A stretch of 64,000 nucleotides of DNA from Allacma fusca (GCA_947179485.1 OX359250.1:30018654-30082653); one strand, 5' to 3'; shown: positions 13,101 to 23,845, numbered from the stretch's first letter. Numbers and translations: made by a program. Notes: generated by a model not told the origin, from the sequence alone.

Positions 13101-16100
13101 TATAAGTATATAAGTATGGATAGAATTGAGAATAAGATTGAGTATATTATGGACCTTGTGTGTGTGTGCATAGACATTTGAACGAAATAGAAGATACTTG
13201 CATGCACATATGAGGCTAGGTCTGTAATGGAATCCGAGGAAATTTAATGTCAAAAGGAAAACAACCTGGCGATATTCTGAGTGGTCATGGAAGTTATTTA
13301 CTCTCAGCTTTTAATTTGTAACGCAGAGGGGGGTTGTTCATAAAACAAAACGGTTGTATCCTATTATTACGTTCAACACCATTGATGACGACACGATGAG
13401 GGCACTATGGAAAAAAAATATATCCTCCAACAAGCACATCATTTCTTTGGATTTTCAAGAGGAAAAAACTCTTGCATTATCCACAGAAAGTTTTCCCTTC
13501 AATTTCCATTTCTAATCGGGTTAGAGCTAAAAGGATGGCTCCTTTCAATTTTCTTGATTCTATAAACCTACACCGACGATTGTTACCTACACGCTCCTCA
13601 ATCATACATGTAGATTCAATAATTGTGGTATACCAAATCATACCTAAACCTCCAAATTGGTTCCTTTTTTTCATTTCCATTCCAGACTCCTATTCATATA
13701 TAGGACTCTGATTAGACTCTGATTTATTCTTGAGAGTTTCTCTGTAATGTTGAAAGCTTGAAAGTCAAGGGAATTGTGGCAGATTTTGGGTGGAAGAAAG
13801 AGTTCCATGATTTTTTCCAATGAGAATAATTCAATCCTGAGCTCATAAAATGGAACCAGGTTGAAACTAATGGAAAATATTTCTTAGCTTGGTGAAAGGT
13901 ATCTTTTGAATTTATGGGAATCTGTATACCTACAGAGTTTTAGCTTAATCAGATTTGTTTCCATAAATTTACTCAAAATCATGGAGTCGACTAGTAGTGT
14001 TCCAGTTGTGGGGGGATGATCCCATACTTGCAATAGCAATATATCCTATGAAGAATACAATGGTTTAGTAGGGATACAATCGTCCTGTGGTTACAGTCCA
14101 TGAGCAATGATACAACCCAAGCACACACGATAGCAGTGATATGGAGGACTACCCAATTTGACTATAAAAGAGTGTATGGAAAGCATACAAGGAATATGAG
14201 ACCCAGCCGGAGCTTATTATTGGTCATTGTGTATAAGCTGGGGTTGGCTGGATCGGGTTAAAGCCTTTAAACTTTAGGGTAGGATGTAAAAATTGAAAGT
14301 TCTCATGTGCTCGGATCAAATGTTCATGGAGAAGTATAATAATTGAGTAGAAATGTGGAGGATTAGATTTGCTTGGATAAATTATCATTAGTTGATTTGA
14401 TACAGGGAGAAATAATGAGAAACTTTCCAGGTTTTTGATTCAGCTCTGTGATAAGCACTTGGTTCAGACAGTATGTGTGCGTAGGGCACAGGCCGTCCCC
14501 ATGCTATGAGTATCCTATTATTAGAGCAAGGGGGCTGAGGGTTTATTTACTCTTGGAGTAGTGAGTATACCTTGCAGCCCTGTTTTTGTTTTTTTTTTTC
14601 GTTTAATATTTATTAGCGTGTGTATGTGTGTGTCCGAGTCAAGTTGAAAATTGAGATATTGCATGCGGTTCTGTTTGCAATTGTGTGAGTGGGATTGGCG
14701 AGGGTGGATATACATGTAATCATTATTAGTATTTACCAACGTGTAATGATTATCAGGTTGGGAGAAGTTAGCCAAGCATGTGAGAGATGTTTGTCAGTTC
14801 CGACGGAATATTAATGTAATTCTCTCAAGAGTCAGAAAATATTTAAGAAAACATACAATTCTGACAGGCGAACGGAGCGGGAGGAAAGGGAGGGAGAGAG
14901 TGGAAAAAACAACAATTTATTTCCAAACTTATACTCACTCTCATTGGAATTTTTTTTCAGCTCGGCTTAAAACAGTAGAGCCGTGTAGATCTTAATTACC
15001 TGATAGGCTACGCGCATTAGGCTGAATTCATTTTTTACAGTCAGGGTATTAGCCATATTTCTAGATTTACATCTTACAGCTTCGTTTATTTTCTACATAC
15101 AGTAGCAGCAGTCCTTCAGGAGTTTAGGGGAAAGTATAAACCTTGCAGAAAAAAAAAGGAAAATTCCTCATTCAAATTCCTTATTTTTTTTTCAAGTCCC
15201 ATGAAACTTCTACTCTGTAATCTCAAGCATGTTACGGGTGTGTACTTTCTTTGACGAAGACTCCTTGACTTTAAATATGAAACGTCCAACCTCTTGACTA
15301 CTATAAGGCATATATAGGGAGCAGGAACTGGTCTCAGAATTTATTGCCCTCATTTCCCCATCCCCCCTGTACGACTCGGCTATAGCAAACGCCCGATAAA
15401 GACTAAACAAATGATAATTGTCGTTATTAGTTTACTATCAGACTCTGTATCAAAATCCCCAAGAATTATTATTAATATTTAGTTTTATGACCCGTCATGC
15501 CACAACCAACTTTGTTAGAGCTCCTGACGTGAATAGGTCATCCTATTCATGTGGGAATTCTATTAGCGCTTATCTCAATTTTTCATGCTTGGAAAAACGT
15601 GAAACCTCCTCAAAAAACTTATCAGAAAACAAAGCAACAATTTCTCACAAACAAAATGTTTCACAAAATAAGGAACGGCTTTCATTGTACCACTACAATA
15701 CTGTGTACACCGTCACTTATGTATATTATCTCCGCTAATTATTTTCTATGAATAATAATAATTTGCTCAATACAGTTGGTTGTTCCCTTTCGTTCTAGGT
15801 TTGGTTTCAAAATCGCCGGGCCAAGTTCCGTAAGAATGAGAAGACTCCGAACTCCATGTTTCTAAACCCAACCTTGTCTCTCGGGAATCACCAACCCCCG
15901 CCGGGTCAACTCCCATTCGGACCGTTGTATCTGAGGAAGCATGCTCCGATCGACACTTTAGCACCATCAGCCTCGCACATGCTTCCCCACCGAATCCCTC
16001 ACCCATGGAGTCCACATTTGTCCTACTTCCCATCGCTAGCATCTCATCACTCTGCTGCGGCCGCTGCGGCCCTCAACTACCGAAACCAATTTCTTAACCC

Positions 16101-16491
16101 GGCAGCAGCCTACTTACCAGGACCACAGTCCTTTCAGAATCTACTAGCTCAATTGAACGGAGCCTGTGCAGCCGCCGCAGCTGCCTCCCAACAAGGGAAT
16201 CTCCTTCCGAATTCAATGACCAACCAGGATATCCTCCTCCGGTCCAACTCGCTCCTTCCACCTAGTCCGGAAAATTCTGACCGTCCGAGAACCTCCAGCC
16301 CAGTGGGAAGTAACAGTACAAAAGGAGATGGGAGTGAGAATGATTTCCAAGTTGGAGTGACCGAGGGTCGGAACATTGCCCAACTTGAGCGTCGCAATTC
16401 AAGTATTCATAACTTAAGAGTCAAAGCTCGGGAGCATGAAATGACTTTAGAGATGCTTCGAAATGGTAATACAGACTTTGTCTCAAGTTGA
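1055..16491 (+). CDS. al: Aristaless-like paired-class homeodomain transcription factor (3' part, three exons)
   Basis: Nuclear DNA-binding transcription factor; in insects aristaless patterns appendage tips. Joining 1055-1430, 3346-3391 and 15799-16491 gives one open frame of about 371 residues ending at TGA 16489-16491. In order it holds a Ser/Asn/Glu-rich N-terminal part, a complete paired-class homeodomain with Gln at position 50, a Pro/Ala-rich linker with two Ala runs, the motif [11 protein letters not shown], and a C-terminal OAR motif ([14 protein letters not shown]). The homeodomain stretches [13 protein letters not shown] and [19 protein letters not shown], and the tail motif, recall insect Al more than ARX. 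The introns cut codon 31 and fall between codons 46 and 47, the latter a classic paired-class position. Position 56, normally Trp, is Phe (TTC). The start codon and any N-terminal motif lie left of the window. A minus-strand gene sits in the last intron. Family assignment is firm; al versus a close paralogue is less so. Confidence 0.93.
1741..2040. repeat. Noncoding block A, copy 1 (partner at 26680-27195)
   Basis: It begins GGCTAAATTAATTAAGTTAG, which differs by one base from the partner's GGCTAAATTAATTAAGTCAG. Both copies continue in the same order with AGGAAAT...GTTC, a GGAGGxGCGGTCAGA word (about 1912-1926), a CAGGGTG word (about 2000) and a GGCGCC word (about 2031), separated by unalignable purine-rich sequence. 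No reading frame is conserved between the copies. It may be a regulatory duplicate or an old dispersed repeat. Confidence 0.55.
2189..2207. repeat. (AG)n microsatellite
   Basis: A near-perfect AG run of about 19 bases inside the homeobox intron. Confidence 0.85.
3346..3391 (+). CDS. al: aristaless-like, 46-bp internal homeodomain exon
   Basis: This micro-exon lies between acceptor TTTTGTATTTCAG (to 3345) and donor CAA|GTAAGT (3391/3392). Together with the AG left over from the previous exon it encodes exactly 16 residues, [16 protein letters not shown], which are homeodomain positions 31-46. The next exon resumes at Val47 in phase 0. Leu at position 36 replaces the Met common in Al/ARX. The splice phases on both sides match with no frameshift or stop. 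Confidence 0.93.
4571..4576 (-). terminator. Candidate polyadenylation signal of the nested gene
   Basis: AATAAA on the minus strand, about 110 nt past the stop codon at 4687. The spacing is plausible for a short 3' UTR. Confidence 0.5.
4687..4862 (-). CDS. Nested gene, exon 4 (C-terminal domain)
   Basis: The acceptor is TTATGTAACAG ending at 4863. The frame continues [20 protein letters not shown] and then an aromatic and basic stretch with one Cys, and ends [12 protein letters not shown] at 4689-4687. The charged and aromatic composition differs from the low-complexity exon 2, so this is the likeliest folded part. Confidence 0.8.
4687..6601 (-). CDS. Nested secreted Asn/Gln-rich protein, four exons, unknown family
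   Basis: I do not recognise the family. Joining 6601-6578, 6410-5159, 5032-4967 and 4862-4687 gives 1518 nt: 505 residues plus TAA, with every junction GT..AG and in phase. The start is the first ATG in an ACC-ATG context; it opens MNMLALML, and the next exon adds ISLCTVTKL...TGLTQA, a typical signal peptide with likely cleavage near residue 24. After that come a Tyr/Pro segment, a Lys-rich basic segment ([14 protein letters not shown], about residues 87-100), an (Asn-Gln/His) repeat at about 197-238, a two-Cys segment [13 protein letters not shown], an Asn/Gly/Pro/Arg-rich region, and a compact C-terminal domain with [19 protein letters not shown]. The mature part has about five Cys. It is probably an extracellular matrix, cuticle or secretory product; this is inference from composition. 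Gene structure is well supported. Confidence 0.85.
4967..5032 (-). CDS. Nested gene, exon 3 (66 bp)
   Basis: The acceptor is GACTATACAG ending at 5033; the donor is AAAAAG|GTAAAT at 4966. With the C carried over from exon 2 it reads [20 protein letters not shown] then EK: an acidic, Ser-rich linker. It leaves one base for the next exon. It is too short to be found by open-frame length; it was found by phase matching. Confidence 0.75.
5159..6410 (-). CDS. Nested gene, exon 2 (main exon with NQ repeat)
   Basis: The acceptor is a long T tract followed by TTTGCAG, ending at 6411; the donor is TTTTC|GTGAGT at 5158. It is 1252 nt, enters in phase 0 and leaves after one base of a codon. It encodes the end of the signal peptide, the Lys-rich segment, the NQ repeat and most of the Asn-rich C-terminal half. 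Reading through the donor would add only nine residues before a stop, which supports splicing here. Confidence 0.85.
5737..5840. repeat. Hexanucleotide-type repeat coding for the Asn-Gln tract
   Basis: On the plus strand it appears as repeated GATTCT/GATTTT units; on the minus strand as AAT-CAG / AAT-CAA codon pairs with interspersed CAT. Mixed CAG and CAA usage shows it is not a pure recent expansion. The antisense frame stays open and reads as repeated Ile/Leu, which is a by-product. Confidence 0.85.
6578..6601 (-). CDS. Nested gene, exon 1 (start of signal peptide)
   Basis: It encodes MNMLALML; the donor is CTC|GTAAGC at 6577 on the minus strand, phase 0. The preceding in-frame codons reach back through TTG-GAT-CCA-GCA-ACC without another ATG, so the ATG at 6601-6599 is the natural start. 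A minimal upstream reading frame (ATG GCC CAG TAA) lies near 6683-6672 in the presumed leader. Confidence 0.8.
6952..6987 (-). promoter_or_regulatory. Candidate core promoter of the nested gene (TATA plus initiator)
   Basis: On the minus strand TATAAATA runs from 6987 to 6980. A TCATTG initiator-like word lies with its A at 6955, about 32 nt downstream of the first T of the TATA box. This would give a leader of about 350 nt before the ATG at 6601, or a leader with an unseen intron. It is placed inside the homeobox intron. This is an inference from spacing alone. Confidence 0.4.
9131..9153. repeat. (AG)n microsatellite
   Basis: An interrupted AG run in the large homeobox intron. Confidence 0.8.
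10074..10103. repeat. (CT)n microsatellite
   Basis: About 15 CT units in the large homeobox intron, followed closely by a short ACACAC run. Confidence 0.9.
12299..12320. repeat. (CT)n microsatellite
   Basis: About 11 CT units in the large homeobox intron. Confidence 0.85.
15799..16491 (+). CDS. al: aristaless-like, last coding exon with recognition helix and OAR motif
   Basis: The acceptor is CGTTCTAG ending at 15798, then GTT TGG TTT CAA opens the homeodomain recognition helix ([15 protein letters not shown]). Residue 56 is TTC (Phe) instead of Trp. A long low-complexity linker follows, with two Ala tracts (about 16050-16073 and 16163-16185), LRKHAP near 15931 and HMLPH near 15978 that resemble stretches of insect Al, and [11 protein letters not shown] near 16130. 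The OAR motif is at 16399-16458 and the end is NTDFVSS-stop at 16489-16491. It is an open frame of 230 codons plus stop. Confidence 0.93.
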   Translation, partial: VWFQNRRAKFRKNEKTPNSMFLNPTLSLGNHQPPPGQLPFGPLYLRKHAPIDTLAPSASHMLPHRIPHPWSPHLSYFPSLASHHSAAAAAALNYRNQFLNPAAAYLPGPQSFQNLLAQLNGACAAAAAASQQGNLLPNSMTNQDILLRSNSLLPPSPENSDRPRTSSPVGSNSTKGDGSENDFQVGVTEGRNIAQLERRNSSIHNLRVKAREHEMTLEMLRNGNTDFVSS

Positions 16492-16624
16492 GATTCGGAA
16501 TGAACATAAAATCTAAATTAATTATTACATTGTAGGTTTTCATCTCGAAAGATCCGAACACGTTGTGTAGTCAGTGAAGCTCTTAAAACCTTTCAGAATC
16601 TCAAGGGACATGTAAGTAGACACT

Positions 16625-16646
16625 CACACACACACACACACACACA
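16625..16646. repeat. (AC)n microsatellite
   Basis: About 11 AC units, 134 bases after the aristaless-like stop codon, so possibly within the 3' UTR. Confidence 0.85.
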
Positions 16647-18935
16647 TAAGAGACAAGCCTGGACGCAATAAGGTACCGTTTATTCTCTGAACTAAGTCTA
16701 TTGGACTCCACATTTCGATACGGGACTCTCGGACAAACCATGTGTGTAAAAACATGTCCATAGAAAGTCATAAGCTTGAATTAAATTGTATTGAGCACGG
16801 TTATTCATTATTGAGATGAAGCTCGGCATTGTATACCGTGACACTAGATTCAATGGAGACTCCACAATGTGGAATCAAATCAGGTCAATCAAAGGTTCTT
16901 TGAAATGGTCTCAGTTGACTTTAATGTTAGTAATGCTATTGATAGCGACTTTAGTACATTTGACATCTAGGATTATACATAATCTCCACAGTTTAAAAAA
17001 TGTTTTCTCATCTCAATAGCTATAACTTTAAAATTACACGTATGTACATACATAGATACATACTTGGATGCATGTCAGTTCGTGAAGGTGTATCTTATGT
17101 TCTGCGTAGGTAAATATGACAGCATGAACATGGATTTGGATATTTTGAGTATACAAATTGCAGGAGGTATAGGATTATGCATATCATGTAGTTAGTTTAA
17201 ACATTTGAAGAGTTGAGTATCAGTGTAAATGTATCTGTATGGATATGTGACGCTCACTGAGTTGCTTACATACCTGTAATCCATCTTGGCATGCTTGTAT
17301 TGTTGCCTGGCTGTATGATCATTATAATATTCGAGTATCAAAAGGTCCATGAAAGGCTTTGAGATTTCCCTGTGAGCACTGTACTAATAATGCAGGGAAA
17401 GCTTACTTTCATGTATTATAATCATAATAATAAGTAATCATAATCATAAATAGAGCAATTAGCTTCTAATTCAAGAGTGGATGATAATGCACCCAATAGA
17501 TTTAGTCGATTGACACTTGTAACTTTGGTTCTTCAATTTCAATGGAATTACACCAATCGAGTCTCGGTGAGATTTCCCATAAGGGAATCCATGCGGATAT
17601 ATTCCTTTGTATATTATTCCCTGGACATGAGAGCGCATAGCTTATAGCTATCCTTAGATTTTAAATATATAGCCATACGGACTGTAAGTATTAGGAGTTA
17701 GTTTACAAATCAGTATTTAGAACTTTTGTACTGTCAATTCTAATTTAAATTTTCACTCAATTATAGTAAGCACTCTAGACTACTTTAGGATTAGAATAGA
17801 GTGGAATCAAGTCCACTAAATGAACTACCTTTTACGGCTGTATCCCAGCCAACATTTACATTCACATTTCTAATCGCAATTTTATATTTTATAATTTGTC
17901 TATATTTGGCAACACATTCGTCCGATTATGAGTTCATTCAAGGCGTCAGACTCAAGCAATAGGAACATTTTGTACAGGAAATAGATTAATAGTTATTACC
18001 GCATAGGACGCAGGGCTCTTGTGACAATACAACTTCAAAGTCCTGGCCATATAACTTGATACCTGTATAATTTTGTAGCGCTTGCCGATTCGACTCCCAT
18101 CAAGGATTTGAACTGTAAATATGGTGTCACTGTCCGTCCATTAGACTATTATTACTCTGTGTAAATTATCAATATACAGACAAGTTTGATTGTCCCTTGA
18201 CACAAAGGTAAATTAAAAGTATATGCTGGATGTGAAACATGACTTCAATCAACTTATGAAATGAATAAACTCATGTGAATATTGAGAATTCAATTACTAT
18301 TTGTACATTTATTCATTGGCCTCATAATGAGCAGACCATTTAGTACGGTTGCATCTCATGGTTAAGATTCTGTGAAGGCAGGAGCCGCAACATTGAAAGA
18401 GGTTCCCAGTGATTGAAAGGTTTTCAGAGTTGGAGTAGTGAATTGAACAAGGAATCACTTATTGAATTATGAGAAATAAAATTCTTCATTCAACTCAATA
18501 CATTTTGACTGGCTGGATGATGTTGGGAGAGGGATAGAGACGGGATAAGTGATGATGCTGATGAAGCTCAGTCAGTGAGTGAATATCAGTGTTGATTGTT
18601 GTAGCCGTGTAAAATTCCTTGTTATGGAACAAGAAACCCCATGGCAAGGGAAAAGAGCCGACATGGACCACCCTTGTGGATCCACAGGAGTTGACAAACA
18701 TTCATGAACCGTAATGAACCTTTGATTCCTTGTAAAAGTCCTCACAGTATGTATTCGGGTACGTTACAGGAAAAGAAAAGGCCGAAATTAGTAACAACTT
18801 GTAACTCTTCAACCAGTCAACTGAAACGCATCCTTACATTCATCAACTCAAATCAACTTAATTCGTTTTTCCAGAAAAATAACTATTTCTCAGTCTTCCC
18901 ATCAACTGCTCATCTCCCTTGTAATTAAGTACTTC

Positions 18936-18959
18936 CACACACACACACACACACACACA
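18936..18959. repeat. (AC)n microsatellite
   Basis: About 12 AC units followed by a degenerate ACAC-rich stretch to about 18980. Confidence 0.85.
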
Positions 18960-21485
18960 TACACACTCATACACTCACACATAATTCCCAATCCTTCTCA
19001 ACCCTTTGCATTTCTCGCTTTCCAGTTTCAGGTGGTCTCATCCTTTTCAATGGCGACAGCTACATTTCAGCATTTTCTGCAACTCTCCAGTCCCAAACCG
19101 GTCCGGTGTCTTTTCATTAGTTTTTACAGAGCCCAAGGTCTGTAAGAATCATATCATATTATCAAATCTGGGGGTATAATCGCCTTACTTTATGATTGTT
19201 GTTAAATATTTAAAATTTGTGACTGCACCAGAGAAAACACAATTTACAAACATGTCACCAGAAGCTCGACGGAAGGGTTTAATTGCTAAAAAGCTCAACC
19301 CAGAGTTTTTTAATACACGTGCTTGGAAACTCCAATGAACTGTTTCCTCCTAATGGTAATGAGTATCTTGAAACTTAATTATTTTTCCACTTAAAGAGTG
19401 AGGATCGATTCTCAAAAGTATTTCCCTTGAAGACACTTCAGTTCAGTTCCATAGACCGAAGAGCTCCAGATAAGTTAAAACTCAAAATAAGTAATGTTTC
19501 GTGTACAGTCCTAAAATTAATTCCCAGTATATGCCTCATAGTCATAAGCATTCGGGGGGGAACGGAAAAGCTTTTAACACAAGATACAGCATATCTTATC
19601 CTCTCAACTTACATTGTGGTAAAAGGGACTCTCATTCTGAGTACACTTTGTACCATGCAGTAAAAACTGCATTTATTTACTTTTTCAAAAACTAAAATCA
19701 AGATGAATGATGTGCAATGCTTCATGTTAAAGAGGGGGAGAATTTCTTCAAAATGAGAAATTGTCAGTTGATTTTTTTTTTTTACAAATGTTAAATGCCC
19801 TTTTGTGTTGGAACAGTTTGAGCCATGTGCCTGAAAAGAGTAATTCAGGCACGAACGGATACTTTTACATGTTCATGATACTTACAAATGATAATAACTA
19901 GCAGCGCTACAAACTTGATTATGGTGAGGTAAAAATGCCATTTATATTTTTGAGACCTCTGTGTGTACCTTCCTTCCCAGTACACATATTTCAGAGCGAG
20001 CGTAATCCCTTCCTTCCTTGGAAGTAATAAGAACTGTGAGGGAGGCAGAGAACAAATATTAATTCCCTTTGAAACTAAGAAAAGTGGAAGCTCAGGTTCA
20101 GAGAAGATTGGAAGAAAAGTTGTAAATGATTTTTCTACAGGGCCAAAAGGGTGACTTGCTAAGTGGTTTTGATCGTGACATGATGCCATTTGTCTCCCGT
20201 AATTGACATCCCAGTCAGATTTCACAGTCATTCATTACAACAGTTAGCAGTCTTCACTTGGTCCTATTTTTTTTTCAGGAAAAAATATCAAAAAATACTA
20301 ACTAATGTCTTAAATCCTTACAAGAATCCCATTGGACAAGGTACTATTGAGTGTGGATCTCGATCTGATGGTTCATACATCCCTCAACTAGCTCTGGTGA
20401 GGTTACAAGTTCTTTGTGGATCTGAGGAGTCGGAAAAACAACTCATTAATTCCTTTCATGGCTAATTCATTAATATTATCCTCTAATGAGGTTTTTACAA
20501 TCAACTCGTGTGGCAAGATGTTAATCAAGAGTAACACAGAAATGGCCGGTCAATACGCAATAATTACTATGTAATGCCCTCTTCACATTTTTTCACTTTT
20601 TGAGGATCTTCGTCCCTACAGGTCTCATCTCCTTCCAATTATCATTTTTGCACTGAGGAATTAAAAAATTCCATTAAGTAATTCAAGTTCAACCCTTTTA
20701 AATTAATGAGACCCTTTCTCAGGTACATCTCTCGCTGGGATTCTCACAATGTCTGAAAACAGTTTGATCTCCTTTAAAGAAATGAGCAAAAAAAAAAAAA
20801 TATTGTCATCTTTTTTATCATCCCTGTCAGTGGGAGTTCATTCTGAAACCGTAACTACAGAGTGAAATACTAATTGCCATTGAACCCGGAAACCGTTTCA
20901 AAATGAAACAAATTCAAAGAAATTGCCTTTCACATACATGTCATTACATAATTTAGCGTACAAAGATTTTTTGATTGTGATTATAATCTAGCAATTATTT
21001 TTTAGCTTTTTTATCCGATCAAAATATCCTGAGATGTTCCCTTTGTTCTATAATTTAGATAGGAAAAATCTGAGCACACAGTAGCGACACTTATTGAAGG
21101 CTAGATTAGATTTGGAGATACCGTTAGCTTAATGTATTCATTTTTTGAAAACAAGAGCCCGTCATCTAATAAATACTAATTTGACACGAATCTTTCACCG
21201 CTGTGAATCACTTAATGCTCCCAGCTCTAATGAATTTACATCCAGTTAATACCAATATATACACTCCAGTTGGGAGTCAACTCCACCACAGTTTCAATGC
21301 AGTCAGGAACAAGATTTGATATTACATGAGTGGCAGTGCACATGGGAAGTTGATCCAAGGTAGCCCGTAGGTTTGGTCCAAAGAATTTAACTCAAGATTG
21401 GGATGGTGTTGTGCTAACATGAGCCCATGAGTACTATGGAGATTTGAGTACAGTGGGGTTTCACAGAAAAGAAGCATTGGTCTTA

Positions 21486-21562
21486 TAACCTCGGACCCAC
21501 AACTTCATTATCATGATTGGCAGTTTCAATTAACATTATGAGCAAATGGTAGACCTCCTTTG
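21486..21562 (+). repeat. Noncoding block B, copy 1 (partner at 39734-39808)
   Basis: Aligned by eye with 39734-39808 over about 75 bases at roughly 83 percent identity with almost no gaps. The shared core includes TTTCAATTAACATT and TGAGCAAATGGT, followed by ACCTCCTT; upstream CTCGG.CCAC and TTCATTA also match. No reading frame is preserved. The gapless, unique-sequence match suggests a selected noncoding element that was duplicated, or two copies of a repeat family. Confidence 0.65.
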
Positions 21563-21701
21563 AGCTGATATGATGCTTTACGCTTTGTGAAGCGGATGGA
21601 CAGGAGAAAAAAAAACTACACTTTCAAAGCATACCAAGTTACATATGTAACTACATAATAAAGTCTGGAGCTCAGCTATACATGTACATATCATCTCTAC
21701 G

Positions 21702-21724
21702 TATGTATGTATGTATGTATGTAT
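21702..21724. repeat. (GTAT)n microsatellite
   Basis: Five to six GTAT units, then related ATACGTATG and ATATGTATAT-like sequence. Confidence 0.8.
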
Positions 21725-22066
21725 ATACGTATGATTGACCATAACTAATATTTATATACATATGTTTATATATGTAAGAACCTTTCCTCAGAAGGAATCT
21801 GAAACTGAAGCTTAATTTTATATTGCAAAGTGCTAACATGGATTTCATTCTGAGGCATACAGAGTACACTGACAGGCACTAGCATACCTGAGCGTAGTAC
21901 TTTTAATTTCAGTTATTCATTTTCTACTACGAGAGAATTAAGGATTCGTGCATACTTTTGATACCGACTATTGTAAGTCAAAGTATGTTTACATGCGAGC
22001 CTGTCATGGGGCAAGTAACTAGTAATTCAGGGGTGAGTTATATACCCATATTAGTACATACCTCTG

Positions 22067-22074
22067 GGTATACA
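22067..22074. repeat. Left target-site duplication of the hAT-like element
   Basis: GGTATACA directly precedes the left terminal inverted repeat and is identical to 23984-23991. Confidence 0.88.
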
Positions 22075-22288
22075 TAGTGCTGTAATATTGTTCGCATTTT
22101 GTTTGTTCTTTTGTTCAGTTCTTGTTTTTTGAACAAAACAAAACAAACAAAATCAGTTTTCGAAAAAACAAAACTAGAACAAAACAAAACCGCGATAAGA
22201 TAAAACAAAACTATAACAAACAAACCACCACAACAGCGGGCAATAACCTTTTCAAACTTTGAGTTTGGAAAAGTGCCCAAAAGTAACA

Positions 22289-22975
22289 TGACCTCAAATC
22301 GACGTGAGTGAGTGACAAATAGATACATGACCTCAAATTGACCTGAGTGAGTGACAAATAGATACATGACCTCAAATTGACCTGAGTGAGTGACAAATAG
22401 ATACATGACCTCAAATCGACGTGAGTGAGTCACAAATAGCAACATGACCTCAAATTGACGAATTGACCTGAGTGAGTCACAAATAGATACATGACCTCAA
22501 ATCGACGTGAGTGAGTCACAAATGGCAACATGACCTCAAATTGACCTGAGTGAGTCACCAATAAATACGTGACCTCAAATTGACCTGAGTGAGTCACAAA
22601 TAGATACATGACCTCAAATTGACCTGATTCGCAAAAAATATCAACATGATTTCAAATTCATCTTACAGTATTGAGTCACAGATAGTAACATGACCTCAAA
22701 TTGACCTCAGTGAGTTACAACAAGTTCCTTGACCTCAAATTGACCTCAGTGGGTCACAAGAAATTCCATGACCTTAATTTGGCCTCAATGGGTCACAAGA
22801 AATTCCATAACCTTAATTTGACCTCAGTGGGTTACAAGAAATTCCATGACCTTTATTTGACCTGTGGGCTACAAGGAGTTCCTCATTTTTCGATGGGTCA
22901 TAAGAACTCCCATGACCTTAATTTGACCTTTGTGGGTTATTAGTAGACCCATGACCTTACATACACTTTATAATA
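22289..22975. repeat. 39-bp minisatellite inside the hAT-like element (about 17 units)
   Basis: The unit reads roughly ATGACCTCAAATTGACCTGA then GTGAGTGACAAATAGATAC. Left units (about 22289-22620) are nearly identical; right units (about 22690-22975) have drifted to TGACCTTAATTTGACCTCAG with GGGTCACAAGAAATTCC. One unit near 22457 has an 8-base insertion. Because 39 is a multiple of three, both strands show spurious 13-residue peptide repeats. Each good unit has two TGACCT words five bases apart and an AP-1-like TGAGTCA or near match. Confidence 0.92.
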
Positions 22976-23845
22976 AATCTCAAATAACATCATAATGACC
23001 ATTAGGAGCTATTGAAGTGCACGGTTTTATTTACATTTATACTTTGAAACGCTGGGCTTAAGTAAGGTCAACAAAATCTTTGCACTATTTACAGATGTTT
23101 AAGGCCAATCTAAAGTTATTGAACAACGCGTAACTTAGAATGCCTACTTGAGGTCAATAGAGTAATTAATTGTTACCTGCTATGACCATGTAACCTGTAC
23201 TGATATTAGATGTTTGGGTACATCGGATATTGTAAATGAGAGCAATTTCTGTTGGACACCAGTAATTACTTATTGTTAGTTGGATAAATGTCACCTCCAC
23301 TGCTGAAATTCGATTTTGTTTTGTTGTTTTTAATAAAATGCAGAAGGATGACTTGGATGCTAAATTTTAAACTTGATTTGATCCCAAAATGTTGAAACTA
23401 GTCAGACTGTGAGTAGACAGGATGGCAGAAATAAAAGAGGCCTTAGCAATCCAAAAAAAAACAATAAAGGTAATTAATTCAATCAAGTCTTCGGGCGAAC
23501 CCAAAACGATGCGTATCGGTAGCACTAGGTAAACCCCACCACAATCGTTTGTTCATATATTATGTCTATATATGCGGTCATATCAGGTCTTGTGGAAGTA
23601 TGGAATTACACTACACCTTACACTCCTAGAAACTATCAACAGAAGTTTTAATGATTGTATTAAATAAGAGTTGTAAAGCATATCCGCCTAAAATTAGTTA
23701 AAGCCCGTTTTTTTTGGTTTTAACGTCCTTTGTGAAGGGACCAAATTCACACGAATCAACTTCTATATGCTCTATTACTAATTTCCGACAATCAATTTCA
23801 CAAATTTCTAACATCTTCTACATCGGTAGAACAAAACAATATGGA

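Larger units (their letters stand above)
3392..15798. other. Large last intron of the aristaless-like gene (12.4 kb), host of a nested gene
   Basis: GT at 3392 and AG at 15797-15798. The minus-strand gene at 4687-6601 lies wholly inside. Outside that gene (3392-4570 and about 6990-15798) I see only noncoding sequence with AG/CT microsatellites at 9131-9153, 10074-10103 and 12299-12320 and scattered ATGTAC words. The 154-codon open frame at 10957-11421 begins with GTG, has no ATG near its start and no recognisable domain, so I do not call it. Confidence 0.8.
16492..22066. other. Gene-poor region 3' of the aristaless-like gene
   Basis: The 3' UTR must begin at 16492. No canonical AATAAA is close to the stop; AATAAA words occur at about 18264 and 18474. 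The short frame 16816-17019 (67 codons, partly hydrophobic) probably lies in or beyond the UTR. AC microsatellites are at 16625-16646 and 18936-18959, a TATG run at about 21702-21724, and block B1 at 21486-21562. No further gene is supported. Confidence 0.6.

Noticed and set aside
18080..18160. tRNA-like minus-strand stretch with A-box-like TAGTCTAATGG and B-box-like GTTCAAATCC
   Set aside because: The stems cannot be paired into a cloverleaf (T-stem and acceptor fail). It could be a tRNA-derived SINE remnant, but the evidence is too thin to call.
22038..22943. Two frames (minus 22038-22445, plus 22701-22943) with 13-residue peptide repeats
   Set aside because: They are produced by the 39-bp minisatellite, whose unit length is a multiple of three; both strands are open, and no start context or partner exon is seen.
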